Counted from the first letter of the stretch, positions 1 to 6,169 are shown. The stretch is DNA of 8,102 nt from DAOUKH01 sp034420775 (GCA_034420775.1 DAOUKZ010000197.1:1-8102); one strand, 5' to 3'. Translations and numbers: made by a program. The notes: generated by a model not told the origin, from the sequence alone.

Positions 1-875
1 CGCCCCCCGACCTCGGCGGGCCAGGCGAAAAAATCGGACTCGACGACGCCCGGAGCGCCGGTGGCGCGGCGGAACCTGCGTCCGTGCAGGAGGTCGTCGG
101 GTTCGGCGTCGGCCAGGGCGTAGATGTCGATGCCGAAGGAGGCTTGGACGACGACGCCGACGACGGCGGAGAGGTAAGTGTGGCGGACGAAGAGGTCGTC
201 CCATTCCTCGTCGGAGCGGGCCGCTTCGCCGAGGGCGGCGCGGAGGAGGTCGCGCCACAGGCGGCGCTTGACCTGGATGGTGGGGAGGCCGGCGTGCTCG
301 GCGTAGAGCGCCTTGAGGGCGGTGATGTCGCGGCGGTAGGCGGGGCTGTTGGGGCCGAAATGCTCGCCCACCGTCTCGCGGTCGGGGACCTTGTTCTCCT
401 CGGCGGAGAGGGCGTGGTCGCGCAGCCACTCGTAGAGGGCGATCCAGCGGCTGGCCTCCTCGAGCCTGAAGGCGTAGGGGTAGGCGGTGCTCGCGGGGCC
501 CGCGCCCGGCCAGCGCAGGAGCCAGTGCTTCCCGTCGGTCAGGACCCCCATGCGGACCCGGCCCTGCTTCTCCGACTCGGCCAGGTAGCCGTCGAGCTGC
601 TCGATGTTGCCCGGGTCGGGCTCGATACCCGTCCCGACGCGGACCTTGCACTCAATGAACGTGTCGAGGGCGGTCAGGTCGACGGCGCTGCGGGCGCCGA
701 GCGCGGGATGCTTCTCCTCGACGATCTCCTCGGCCTTGGCCAGCCCCGTCGCGATGAGGAAGTCGCGCACCGCGCTGGTGATGTTGGCCTCCGCCTCGCC
801 GCGCTCGTGCCGCTCCAAGATGGCCGCCGCGCGTAGGGCGATGCCGGGGTCGTTGGGATCGACGTGGGTGGTCAT
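1..875 (-). CDS. Type IIG / Eco57I-like restriction-modification enzyme, N-terminal part (runs off left edge)
   Basis: The minus strand is open from an ATG at 873-875 to the window edge: 291 codons, no stop and no C-terminus. An in-frame TGA five codons upstream bounds the start. The protein looks real, with mixed composition and good secondary-structure patterning. Residues 60-80 read as a PD-(D/E)xK nuclease core: AVDL (D66), then FIECK with E75 and K77. After it come QLDGYL and GVLTDGKHWLLRW, a strand-rich pattern common in the nuclease domains of type I and type IIG enzymes. The last visible part, with DLFVRHTYLSAVV and then VVESDFFAWPAEVGG, resembles the helical region leading into the N6-adenine methylase domain of Eco57I/PglX-like proteins. 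The methylase motifs (NPPY) would lie left of the window. Function would be DNA cleavage and methylation in phage defence. I am confident it is a gene, and moderately confident of the subfamily. No clear ribosome binding site precedes the ATG. Confidence 0.72.
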   Translation of the reverse strand, partial: MTTHVDPNDPGIALRAAAILERHERGEAEANITSAVRDFLIATGLAKAEEIVEEKHPALGARSAVDLTALDTFIECKVRVGTGIEPDPGNIEQLDGYLAESEKQGRVRMGVLTDGKHWLLRWPGAGPASTAYPYAFRLEEASRWIALYEWLRDHALSAEENKVPDRETVGEHFGPNSPAYRRDITALKALYAEHAGLPTIQVKRRLWRDLLRAALGEAARSDEEWDDLFVRHTYLSAVVGVVVQASFGIDIYALADAEPDDLLHGRRFRRATGAPGVVESDFFAWPAEVGG

Positions 876-900
876 GGGCGCGTGGGTTCAGCCTGCCACG

Positions 901-933
901 CCCGCCACGCTCCCGCAAGGGCGGGATGGCGGG
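901..933. repeat. Long bipartite hairpin upstream of the restriction gene
   Basis: CCCGCCA (901-907) pairs with TGGCGGG (927-933), and TCCCGC (911-916) pairs with GCGGGA (921-926). That gives 13 base pairs with a three-base bulge (CGC, 908-910) on one arm and a four-base loop (AAGG, 917-920). It begins 26 nt upstream of the minus-strand ATG, so it would fall in the leader if transcription starts further out. It could be a leader structure, a terminator lacking a U-tract, or an interspersed REP-like element. The sequence does not decide between these. Confidence 0.6.
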
Positions 934-961
934 CCGGGACGACCGCCCCCTCCGCTCCCCT

Positions 962-1022
962 CTTAAACCTCCCTCCCTTCATGGGAGGGACACCTTAAAC
1001 CTCCCTCCCTTTATGGGAGGGA
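962..1022. repeat. Two 29-bp direct repeats, each an 8-bp stem-loop
   Basis: Copy 1 is 962-990 and copy 2 is 994-1022, three bases apart. They differ at one position (TTCAT versus TTTAT, in the loop). Each starts CTTAAACC and contains the perfect inverted repeat TCCCTCCC / GGGAGGGA around a five-base loop. The arms are 970-977/983-990 and 1002-1009/1015-1022. The only difference lies in the loop, so the stems are unchanged. Without a U-tract these are not standard terminators. They look like REP/MITE-type interspersed repeats. Confidence 0.72.
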
Positions 1023-1033
1023 CTGAGGGAGGG
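1015..1033 (+). other. Canonical G-quadruplex motif
   Basis: Four GGG runs lie at 1015-1017, 1019-1021, 1027-1029 and 1031-1033, with loops of 1, 5 and 1 bases (A, ACTGA, A). This meets the usual G3N1-7 rule. The first two runs also form the 3' arm of the second repeat hairpin, so hairpin and quadruplex would compete. The G-rich strand is the plus strand, sense for the SDR operon. Confidence 0.5.
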
Positions 1034-1058
1034 TACCGCCCCCTCCGTTCCCCTGTAG

Positions 1059-1078
1059 GGGCGCGTCGCGACGCGCCC
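1059..1078. repeat. 20-bp perfect palindrome
   Basis: GGGCGCGTCGCGACGCGCCC equals its own reverse complement over all 20 bases and is made almost only of G and C. It follows directly after the bracketed repeat element. It could be an interspersed palindromic repeat, a cruciform-forming site or a dimeric protein-binding site. As a transcript it would be a very stable hairpin with a tiny loop. Confidence 0.7.
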
Positions 1079-1125
1079 GTCCCCAACAACCGGAGCCGTT
1101 ACGCAAACGCCTCCGCCGGAACGTG

Positions 1126-1215
1126 CGGTAACTTGCGGTTAAGTCGTGGTCAACCCACGGTGAACTCGCGGTCAACCACGGTCAACTGGCGGTTAACTCG
1201 CGGTCGCCGCGCGGT
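1126..1215. repeat. Nine degenerate CGGT-type units with 10-11 bp period
   Basis: CGGT (once TGGT) starts at 1126, 1136, 1147, 1158, 1169, 1179, 1190, 1201 and 1212. The spacings are 10, 11, 11, 11, 10, 11, 11 and 11. The unit consensus is about CGGTCAACTCG; the middle units are closest and the end units have drifted. There are no unique spacers between units. The mean period of about 10.75 bp is close to the helical repeat, which places every unit on the same face of the DNA. It lies 250-340 bp upstream of the SDR start. Confidence 0.65.
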
Positions 1216-1273
1216 GGAACGCAACCGCCCAACGCCGGCCAACGGAGTAGCGCTCTCGCAAGACCGTCCACGA

Positions 1274-1354
1274 CGCTCACCAACGCGCACGGACCGCTCA
1301 CAGCACACACCTGGAGAACGCTCATGAGCGCTCACGACGCTCACCAGCGCTCAC
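1274..1354. repeat. Cluster of CGCTCAC units with an embedded 12-bp palindrome
   Basis: GCTCAC or GCTCAT occurs at 1275, 1296, 1320, 1330, 1339 and 1349; the last three are spaced 9 and 10 bases and look tandem. The palindrome CGCTCATGAGCG (1319-1330) is perfect over 12 bases. An ATG inside it (1324) opens a frame that runs into the SDR gene, but the extra residues are low-complexity, so I regard this as non-coding repeat sequence. Confidence 0.5.
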
Positions 1355-1425
1355 CAACGTCCACGGCCCGGACACCGCCGCTCGCGCGTTGCAGCGCCCC
1401 CGCGCATCGCCGTGCCCATCTCCGC

Positions 1426-1431
1426 TATTAT
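1426..1431 (+). promoter_or_regulatory. -10-like hexamer TATTAT upstream of the SDR operon
   Basis: TATTAT matches TATAAT at five of six positions and stands out in very GC-rich sequence, 33 bases before the SDR start codon. No good -35 lies at 16-18 bp upstream; TTGCAG at 1389-1394 is too far away. The position would give a leader of roughly 25-30 nt that includes the ribosome binding site. Confidence 0.3.
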
Positions 1432-1452
1432 GCGCGGAGCCGGAAGCGGCTG

Positions 1453-1458
1453 AGGAGG
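1453..1458 (+). promoter_or_regulatory. Strong Shine-Dalgarno AGGAGG for the SDR gene
   Basis: AGGAGG lies six bases before the ATG at 1465. It decides the start of the SDR gene against the in-frame ATG at 1324. Confidence 0.8.
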
Positions 1459-1464
1459 CGCGGC

Positions 1465-2280
1465 ATGGACCCATCGAGCATTCTGTTGACCGACAAGGTC
1501 GCGATCGTCACCGGGGGCGGCGACGGCATCGGCAAGGGCATCGCCCTGACCTTCGCCAAGTTCGGCGCCGACGTGGTGATCGCCGACAAGATCGCCGAGC
1601 GCGGCGACGCCGTCGCCGAGCAGGTCTGCGGCCTCGGGCGCAAGGGCGTCGCCATCACCACCGACATCCGCGACTACGACCAGGTGACCTCGCTCGTGGA
1701 GCGGACCGTCAGCGACCTCGGCGGCGTCGACATCCTGGTCAACAACGCGGGCGGCACGCGCTACGCGCAGTTCATGGAGCTGGGCGGCCCGCCGGCGTGG
1801 AAGAAGCACATCGACCTGAACTTCAACGGACTGTTCGGCCCCACCGAGCAGGCGGTGCAGGCGATGACCGCGGCCGGCCGCAAGGGGTCGATCATCAACA
1901 TCACGAGCATCGAGGGGATTCGCGCCGCGCCGAACTTCTCCGTCTACGCGGCGTGCAAGGCGGGGATGATCAACTTCACCCGGACGCTCGCACTCGAGCT
2001 CGCCGACCAGGGTATTCGCGTCAACGCCGTCGCCCCCGACGTCGTCGACACGCCGCACACCGCCGCGTTCGCGTCGCAAGCCGACGCCCGCCCCGACCGC
2101 TACCGGGGCGTCCCCATGCGGCGGCAGGGGACGGTCGACGAGGTGGCGGGCGCCTGCGTCTTCCTCGCCTCGGAGATGGCGTCGTACATCACGGGGGTCA
2201 CGCTGAGCGTCGACGGCGGCACCTTCGCCAGCAGCGGCTGGGTCCGCTCCGAAGCGGGCGCCTGGACCAACCTGCCCTAG
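1465..2280 (+). CDS. Classical short-chain dehydrogenase/reductase (SDR), NAD(H)-type
   Basis: A 271-residue cytoplasmic oxidoreductase of normal length for a classical SDR. The Rossmann cofactor motif TGGGDGIG is at residues 16-23. D41 at the end of the second strand favours NAD(H) over NADP(H). The NNAG motif is at 93-96, and the catalytic set is complete: N119, S148, Y161 and K165 (YAACK). The C-terminal VDGGTF is also typical. It reduces or oxidises a hydroxyl/carbonyl substrate that cannot be named from sequence; family neighbours are often labelled glucose 1-dehydrogenase or 3-oxoacyl-ACP reductase. The start at 1465 is supported by AGGAGG; the extension from 1324 adds 47 Arg/Pro-rich residues with no SDR homology. 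The UGSC selenoprotein starts 7 nt after its stop, so the two are probably co-transcribed. Confidence 0.93.
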   Translation: MDPSSILLTDKVAIVTGGGDGIGKGIALTFAKFGADVVIADKIAERGDAVAEQVCGLGRKGVAITTDIRDYDQVTSLVERTVSDLGGVDILVNNAGGTRYAQFMELGGPPAWKKHIDLNFNGLFGPTEQAVQAMTAAGRKGSIINITSIEGIRAAPNFSVYAACKAGMINFTRTLALELADQGIRVNAVAPDVVDTPHTAAFASQADARPDRYRGVPMRRQGTVDEVAGACVFLASEMASYITGVTLSVDGGTFASSGWVRSEAGAWTNLP

Positions 2281-2287
2281 GGCGGTC

Positions 2288-3979
2288 ATGCCGAGCGAAC
2301 CGGCCTACGAGGTCGTCTGGCCGCTGGCGCCAAGGGCGCGCCGCGCGCTGCGCCCCGCGCCCAGGCCCGACGGCCTGAACGGGAAGACCATCGGCTTCCT
2401 GTGGAACGGCCTGTTCAAGGGCGACCGCATGTTCGAGCTGATGAAGGAAGTCCTCGCCGAACGGGCGCCGGACGCGCGCTTCGTCGACTGGGACGCCTTC
2501 GGCAACATCCACGGCGCCGACGAGCGCGAGGTGATGGCGGGCATCCCGGACGCGCTGCGCGAGCTGGGGGTGGACGCCGTCGTTGCGGCGGTCGGTTCCT
2601 GAGGGAGCTGCACCCCCGCCGTGGTGCGGGCCAGCGTCGAGGCGGAGCGGGCCGGCGTGCCCTCGGTCTCGGTGCTTGCCACCGCGTTCAAGGGCCAGGC
2701 CGCCGCCGTCGCCCGCGGGCTGGGTGTCGACGCGCTGCCGTACGTCGAGTACCCCGGTGTCATTGCGACCGACTCTGCCGAGACGTTCCGCGGGAAGGTC
2801 CTCTCCCTCGCGGATGAGTTGACTGAAGCGTTCGCTCAGCCGCTGGGTCTGGCCGGCGAGGAGGCCGAACCCGCGCCGCGCGATATCGTCTTCCGCGGCC
2901 CGCTCGATGCCGTTCAGGAGCGGTTTGAGTCCCGGCTGTGGACCGATGGCCTCCCCATCGTCCCGCCGACGGTCGAGCGGGTCGAAGCCTTTCTCCGCCA
3001 CACCCGGCGGGACCCCGACGAGCCGCTCGGCACGCTGGCGCCCGACAACCGGCTCGCCACCGTGTGGAGCGTCGCCGTCAACGGGGTGATGGCGGGATGC
3101 CGCCCCGAGTATATGCCGGTGCTCGTGGCCGCCGTCGAGGCCGTCGCCGACCCCGAGTTCCGTATCGAAGACGCGGGCAGCACGCCGGGGTGGGAGCCGC
3201 TGGTCGTCCTCGGCGGGCCGGTGATCGAGCGTCTGGGCTTCGCCTCCGGCGCGGGTGTGCTGCGCGTCGGCAACCGGGCCAATACGAGCGTGGGGCGGTT
3301 CCTCCGCCTCTACATGCGCAACGTCGCGGGTCTGCGGACGCCGCCGGGGAGCGGCGACAAGGCGGCCTTCGGCGCGACGTTCAACATGGCCATCGCGGAG
3401 AACGAGCCGGCGGCGCGCGAGGTCGGCTGGCCGACCTTCGCCATGGAGCGCGGCTTCGCGCCCGACGAGAGTGTCGTCACCGTGCAGAGCGTGGTCAGCA
3501 TCAGCCCCCCGATCTACACCATCGGCGACCGCGCCGAAGAGCTGTTGGGCATGCTTGCCGACGTCTTTGGCATGGAGAACGAGTACTGGTCGTTCAACGC
3601 CGCCATCTTTGGGCGCTGGTGTCCGCTGCTTGCGATGAGCCCGGCGACGGCGTCGGTGATCGCGCGCGACGGCATGTCGAAGGACGACGTGCGCGAGTTC
3701 CTCTACGAGCGGACGAAGATACCGGCGCGCCGGCTGCAGGAGTACGCACGCCGCGCCTCGACCTACGACTTCGACCTGCCCACGCTCGCGGCGGCGGGAT
3801 CCGCGCCGCCCGCCTACGTCGAGTCGGCCGACCCCGACCGGCTCGTGCCCGTCTTCTCCAAGCCGGAGTGGATCGGCCTCATGCTCGCCGGCGACCCCGA
3901 GAAGAACCAGTCGCGCGGCTTCGTCAACAACCACGAGCAGGGTGCGCCGGTCTCGCGGCGCGTTGAGTTGGCGGCGTAG
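2288..3979 (+). CDS. UGSC-family selenoprotein, read through an in-frame TGA (Sec105)
   Basis: One reading frame from ATG 2288 to TAG 3979 (563 residues), broken only by TGA at codon 105. That codon sits in the motif GS-U-GSC-TPAV (U105, C108), the hallmark of the UGSC (seleno)protein family, where Cys or Sec occupies the first position. Residues about 33-190 form an alternating alpha/beta domain (KTIGFLWNG at 33-41, GVDAVVAAVGS before Sec, AERAGVPSVSV after), somewhat like Asp/Glu-racemase folds. Residues about 199-563 form a second domain with WTDGLPIVPP (218-227). No signal peptide or membrane segment is seen, so it is probably cytoplasmic. Role: inferred redox enzyme with a UxxC selenenylsulfide pair; substrate unknown. 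It would normally be miscalled as 2288-2602 plus a second gene starting at GTG 2621. It follows the SDR gene by 7 nt. Selenocysteine machinery must lie elsewhere in the genome. Confidence 0.85.
2600..2602 (+). other. Selenocysteine codon (UGA) in the UGSC motif
   Basis: In-frame TGA between GTTCC and GGGAGCTGC gives G-S-Sec-G-S-C. The same frame continues for 458 sense codons. TGA is also the genuine terminal stop of the MFS gene (4005-4007), so UGA is not reassigned throughout the genome. Confidence 0.85.
2607..2635 (+). promoter_or_regulatory. Bacterial SECIS-like stem-loop just after the UGA
   Basis: CCCGC (2615-2619) pairs perfectly with GCGGG (2626-2630) around the six-base loop CGUGGU, whose second base is G. 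The outer stem GCTG (2607-2610) pairs with CAGC (2632-2635) across an asymmetric internal loop. The apical loop begins 18 nt after the UGA. A G within the first two loop bases and this distance match the general description of bacterial SECIS elements that recruit SelB. A competing 7-bp hairpin (2608-2614 with 2623-2629) is also possible. Confidence 0.6.
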
Positions 3980-4004
3980 GGTCGGCTAGGCGCACGGGCC
4001 CGCG

Positions 4005-5294
4005 TCAACCCCTAGCGCGGCGGGGCGCGCGGACGAAGGCGAGGATGATCCCCGAGATGAGGGCCGTGGCCGCGAGCCCCGCCCAGGCGTAGCGGTACCC
4101 GTCGGCGAAGTTGTCGGCGAGCGCGCCTGCGATGAGCGGGCCGCTGACCCCGCCGACGAGGATGACCGTCGAGCCGAAGCCCGAGATGGTGGCGTAGTTT
4201 CGGGTGCCGAAGTACTCGCCTTGGATCGCCAGGTAGGTTGGCCCGCCGCCGGCGTGCCCCGTGGCGAAAAGGACCAACGCCACCACCACAAGCAGGTTTC
4301 CCCCGGCGGCGGCGAGCACGGCGAGGCTGGCCGCCTGGACGAGGATCGCCCCCGAGAGCGCGAAGCGCTTCGGTGCGATATCCCCAAGCATCCCGAAAGC
4401 GAACCGGCCCCCGAGGCCGAGCAGTCCAATGAGCCCAAGGTAGAACGCTCCCCGCTCCGTGCTGAATTCGAGGTCTTCCACCAAGAAGGCGACGAGGTGG
4501 ACCGGCACCGCCGACGTGCTCGCCATCCGTAGCGCGAAGCAGCCGTTGATGAGCCAGAACGACGTGCTGCGCAGCGCCGCGCGGACGGTGAAGCCGTCGA
4601 GGCTGGTCCGAACGCCTGCCGTCGCCGGCCCCGGCTCTTCCGGGGGCAGGCCGTCTGGGTGATAGCCGTAGGGCTCGGGCCGGAATCGCATGACCGCGGC
4701 AATGGGGAACCCGACGGCCAAGATGAAGAGTCCGGACATGAAGGCGGTCCGCTCCCAGCCGAACTCGCTGATGGACCACCCGATGCCGGGTACGATGACC
4801 CCGCCGAGGGCCGTCCCTGAAAGCACGAGGGCCAGCGCCTTCGTCCGGCGGCGGACGAACCAGTTGACCACCGTGGCGAAGACGGGGGAGCTGAGCCCAA
4901 TGTTCAGCCCGACGGCGATCAGTCCGACGAAGATGACGTAGAACCAAACGATGTTGGGCGCCGCGCCAAGGAGCATGAAACCGGCGCCCAGCATGCCCAC
5001 GCCAACGAACATGATCCGGCGCGCCCCAAACCGGTCTACAAGGAAGCCTTGGACCGGGCCGAGGAGGGCACTCTCGAGCCGCGCCAGCGAGAAGGCGCCG
5101 GAGAGGGCCGTCTTGGAGACGCCGAACGTCTCTTGTACGGGGAGGAAGAAGACCCCCAGCCCAAGCATCCCGAAGGCGGAGCTCAACCCGTGGGCGATGG
5201 TCCCCGCGCCCAGGATCACCCAGCCGTAGAAGAACCTGCGGGGTTGAGGCGCGCCCGGCGCTTCTCCCGGTCCGCTTGCGGTGTCCGTGCTCAT
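4005..5294 (-). CDS. MFS transporter, 12 TM, OFA/monocarboxylate-like
   Basis: A 429-residue major facilitator protein of the inner membrane. The N-terminal half has six hydrophobic segments from FYGWVILGAG (residue 22) to about 203. A hydrophilic central loop follows (about 204-240, Pro/Gly-rich), then six more segments to about 422. The MFS loop 2-3 motif appears as DRFGARR (87-93). The early YGWV and the NWFVRRRTKA stretch (144-153) followed by SGTALGG are typical of the OFA/monocarboxylate porter group. Likely substrate is a small organic anion taken up by proton symport, but this is inference. The gene ends with TGA and converges on the selenoprotein gene with 25 nt between the two stop codons. 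It may supply or export the substrate of the SDR/selenoprotein pair, though it is not in the same operon. The ribosome binding site is weak. Confidence 0.92.
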   Translation of the reverse strand: MSTDTASGPGEAPGAPQPRRFFYGWVILGAGTIAHGLSSAFGMLGLGVFFLPVQETFGVSKTALSGAFSLARLESALLGPVQGFLVDRFGARRIMFVGVGMLGAGFMLLGAAPNIVWFYVIFVGLIAVGLNIGLSSPVFATVVNWFVRRRTKALALVLSGTALGGVIVPGIGWSISEFGWERTAFMSGLFILAVGFPIAAVMRFRPEPYGYHPDGLPPEEPGPATAGVRTSLDGFTVRAALRSTSFWLINGCFALRMASTSAVPVHLVAFLVEDLEFSTERGAFYLGLIGLLGLGGRFAFGMLGDIAPKRFALSGAILVQAASLAVLAAAGGNLLVVVALVLFATGHAGGGPTYLAIQGEYFGTRNYATISGFGSTVILVGGVSGPLIAGALADNFADGYRYAWAGLAATALISGIILAFVRAPRRARG

Positions 5295-5414
5295 AGCCGC
5301 GCCAACCCTAGCACCCGATGCGGCCCAGGCCCAAGGCGGCGGTTGCGCCTCTAAGCGTCTCCGATGTACCGTGATGCGGGCCCGGCGGCCCCTCCGCGGG
5401 CAACGCTACGAGAC

Positions 5415-5420
5415 GAGGAA
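5415..5420 (+). promoter_or_regulatory. Shine-Dalgarno GAGGAA deciding the GNAT start
   Basis: GAGGAA lies just before ATG 5424 (GAGG ends five bases before the codon). The in-frame ATG at 5364 has no such sequence, so the shorter protein is preferred. Confidence 0.55.
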
Positions 5421-5423
5421 GTC

Positions 5424-6017
5424 ATGGCGGGACAGAGACCCCACACCTATACCCTGAGCGCATACCCCAAGACGGTGGGACTGCGGGACGGCACATCGAT
5501 CACGCTGCGCCCCATGCAGCCGGACGACGCCGACGCCCTGCTCGCCTTCTTCCAGAAGCTCTCCTCCGAAGACCGTTTCTTCCTCAAGGAGGACGTGGCC
5601 TCGCCCAGGGTTATTCAGCGGTGGGTCGACGACATGGACTACGACCGCGCGCTGCCGATCATCGCCCTCGATGGCGACACCATCGTGGCCGATGGCACCC
5701 TGCATCGTTCCCGCGCCAACGCCCGACGTCATATCGGGCAGATCAGGATCGCGGTGGCCGACGACTACCGGAACCGCGGGCTCGGCACCACCCTGCTCAA
5801 CGACCTCGCCACGATCGCCAACGAACACGGTCTCGAGCGGCTGCTTCTCGAGGCCGTTTCCGACCACGAGGACGACGCCATCAAGGCCGCGGAGTACGTC
5901 GGATTCGTTCGGGTCGGCTCCCTGCCCGGCCACGCCAAGGACCTTCAGGGCCACCCCCGGGACATCGTGCTCTTGGAGATGCCCTTGGGCAAGTGGTTCG
6001 ATTGGTGGCGCTTCTAA
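5424..6017 (+). CDS. GNAT-family N-acetyltransferase
   Basis: A 197-residue single-domain GCN5-related acetyltransferase, transferring acetyl from acetyl-CoA to an unknown amine. The fold can be followed: the first strand LRDGTSITLRPM (20-31), helix DDADALLAFFQKL, strands LPIIALDGDTIVADGTL (77-93), then the acetyl-CoA-binding motif A, IAVADDYRNRGLGTTLL, with the R/QxxGxG/A signature at R116-G121. The last part, LEAVSDHEDDAIKAAEYVGFVRVG, is the usual motif B region. The start of the core resembles the acetyltransferase domains found in bacterial protein-lysine acetyltransferases, but no regulatory domain is present. A longer form from ATG 5364 adds 20 residues lacking features. It is transcribed divergently from the MFS gene and ends with TAA, convergent with the tRNA gene. 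Confidence 0.9.
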   Translation: MAGQRPHTYTLSAYPKTVGLRDGTSITLRPMQPDDADALLAFFQKLSSEDRFFLKEDVASPRVIQRWVDDMDYDRALPIIALDGDTIVADGTLHRSRANARRHIGQIRIAVADDYRNRGLGTTLLNDLATIANEHGLERLLLEAVSDHEDDAIKAAEYVGFVRVGSLPGHAKDLQGHPRDIVLLEMPLGKWFDWWRF

Positions 6018-6031
6018 CCGGGGTCTGGACG

Positions 6032-6069
6032 ACGCTGGAAGGGCTTTGCGCGCGCGGCTTCCTCAGCGT
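6032..6069. terminator. Possible hairpin terminator between GNAT and tRNA-Cys
   Basis: ACGCTGGAAG (6032-6041) pairs with CTTC (6058-6061) and CAGCGT (6064-6069), with a two-base bulge (CT) on the right arm and a GC-rich 16-base loop. It lies between two convergent transcripts and could serve both. There is no run of T on either side, so it would not be a strong intrinsic terminator. Confidence 0.3.
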
Positions 6070-6082
6070 GGAAGCGGGCTCT

Positions 6083-6157
6083 TGGAGGCGACGACCGGAA
6101 TCGAACCGGTGTATAGAGGTTTTGCAGACCTCCGCCTTACCACTTGGCTACGTCGCC
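6083..6157 (-). tRNA. trnC: tRNA-Cys, anticodon GCA
   Basis: On the minus strand the acceptor arms GGCGACG (6151-6157) and CGTCGCC (6087-6093) pair over 7 bp. The anticodon stem is GAGGT/ACCTC around the loop CTGCAAA, with anticodon GCA at 6123-6125. The T arm is ACCGG-TTCGATT-CCGGT. The discriminator is U (6086), as expected for Cys, and the 3' CCA is encoded (6083-6085). The D arm contains the AAGTGGTAAGGC pattern. All stems are perfect, so the gene looks functional. It decodes UGU and UGC. Confidence 0.97.
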
Positions 6158-6169
6158 GGGGAAAAGGTA

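Larger units (their letters stand above)
942..1054. repeat. 20-bp direct repeats bracketing a hairpin pair
   Basis: A 20-bp sequence beginning ACCGCCCCCTCCG occurs at 942-961 and again at 1035-1054 with one mismatch (C to T at the 14th base). The two copies bracket the pair of 29-bp repeats at 962-1022 and a purine-rich tract. The nested arrangement suggests a composite interspersed element, or a duplication product of a shorter element, rather than random sequence. Confidence 0.6.
876..1464. other. 589-bp repeat-rich non-coding spacer between divergent genes
   Basis: No convincing gene lies between the divergent restriction gene and the SDR operon. Frames that stay open here are low-complexity and rich in Arg, Pro, Ser and Thr, as expected from GC-rich repeats. 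From left to right the spacer holds a 33-nt hairpin, a pair of 29-bp repeats bracketed by 20-bp repeats, a G-quadruplex motif, a 20-bp palindrome, a phased array of about 11-bp units, and a cluster of GCTCAC units. These are listed separately. Promoters for both flanking genes must lie here, but only a weak -10-like element near 1426 is visible. Confidence 0.75.

Noticed and set aside
84..836. Plus-strand open frame of 250 codons at the left end
   Set aside because: Composition is dominated by Gly, Val, Ala and Asp. The opposite strand carries a continuous, well-patterned protein that runs off the edge.
1126..1354. CRISPR array
   Set aside because: Units are about 11 bp or shorter, degenerate, and have no unique spacers of 30 bp or so. 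No cas genes are visible.
1324..1464. N-terminal extension of the SDR from ATG 1324
   Set aside because: Residues are low-complexity and encoded by repeats, while ATG 1465 has AGGAGG at an ideal distance and begins just before the SDR fold.
2600..2602. Genome-wide reassignment of UGA to an ordinary amino acid
   Set aside because: The MFS gene ends in TGA (4005-4007), and no other gene here has an internal TGA.
2198..3934. Long minus-strand open frame of 578 codons opposite the selenoprotein
   Set aside because: It is Arg/Gly/Ala/Asp/His-rich without domain patterning, and antisense to a frame with clear protein features. Such shadows are normal in very GC-rich DNA.
2621..3979. Separate gene starting at GTG 2621
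   Set aside because: It is in the same frame as 2288-2602, the GTG has no ribosome binding site, and starting there would leave out the UGSC motif and split a single alpha/beta domain.
3980..4004. Terminator between the convergent selenoprotein and MFS genes
   Set aside because: Only a short CGGGCCCG palindrome is present, with no adequate stem-loop or T-run.
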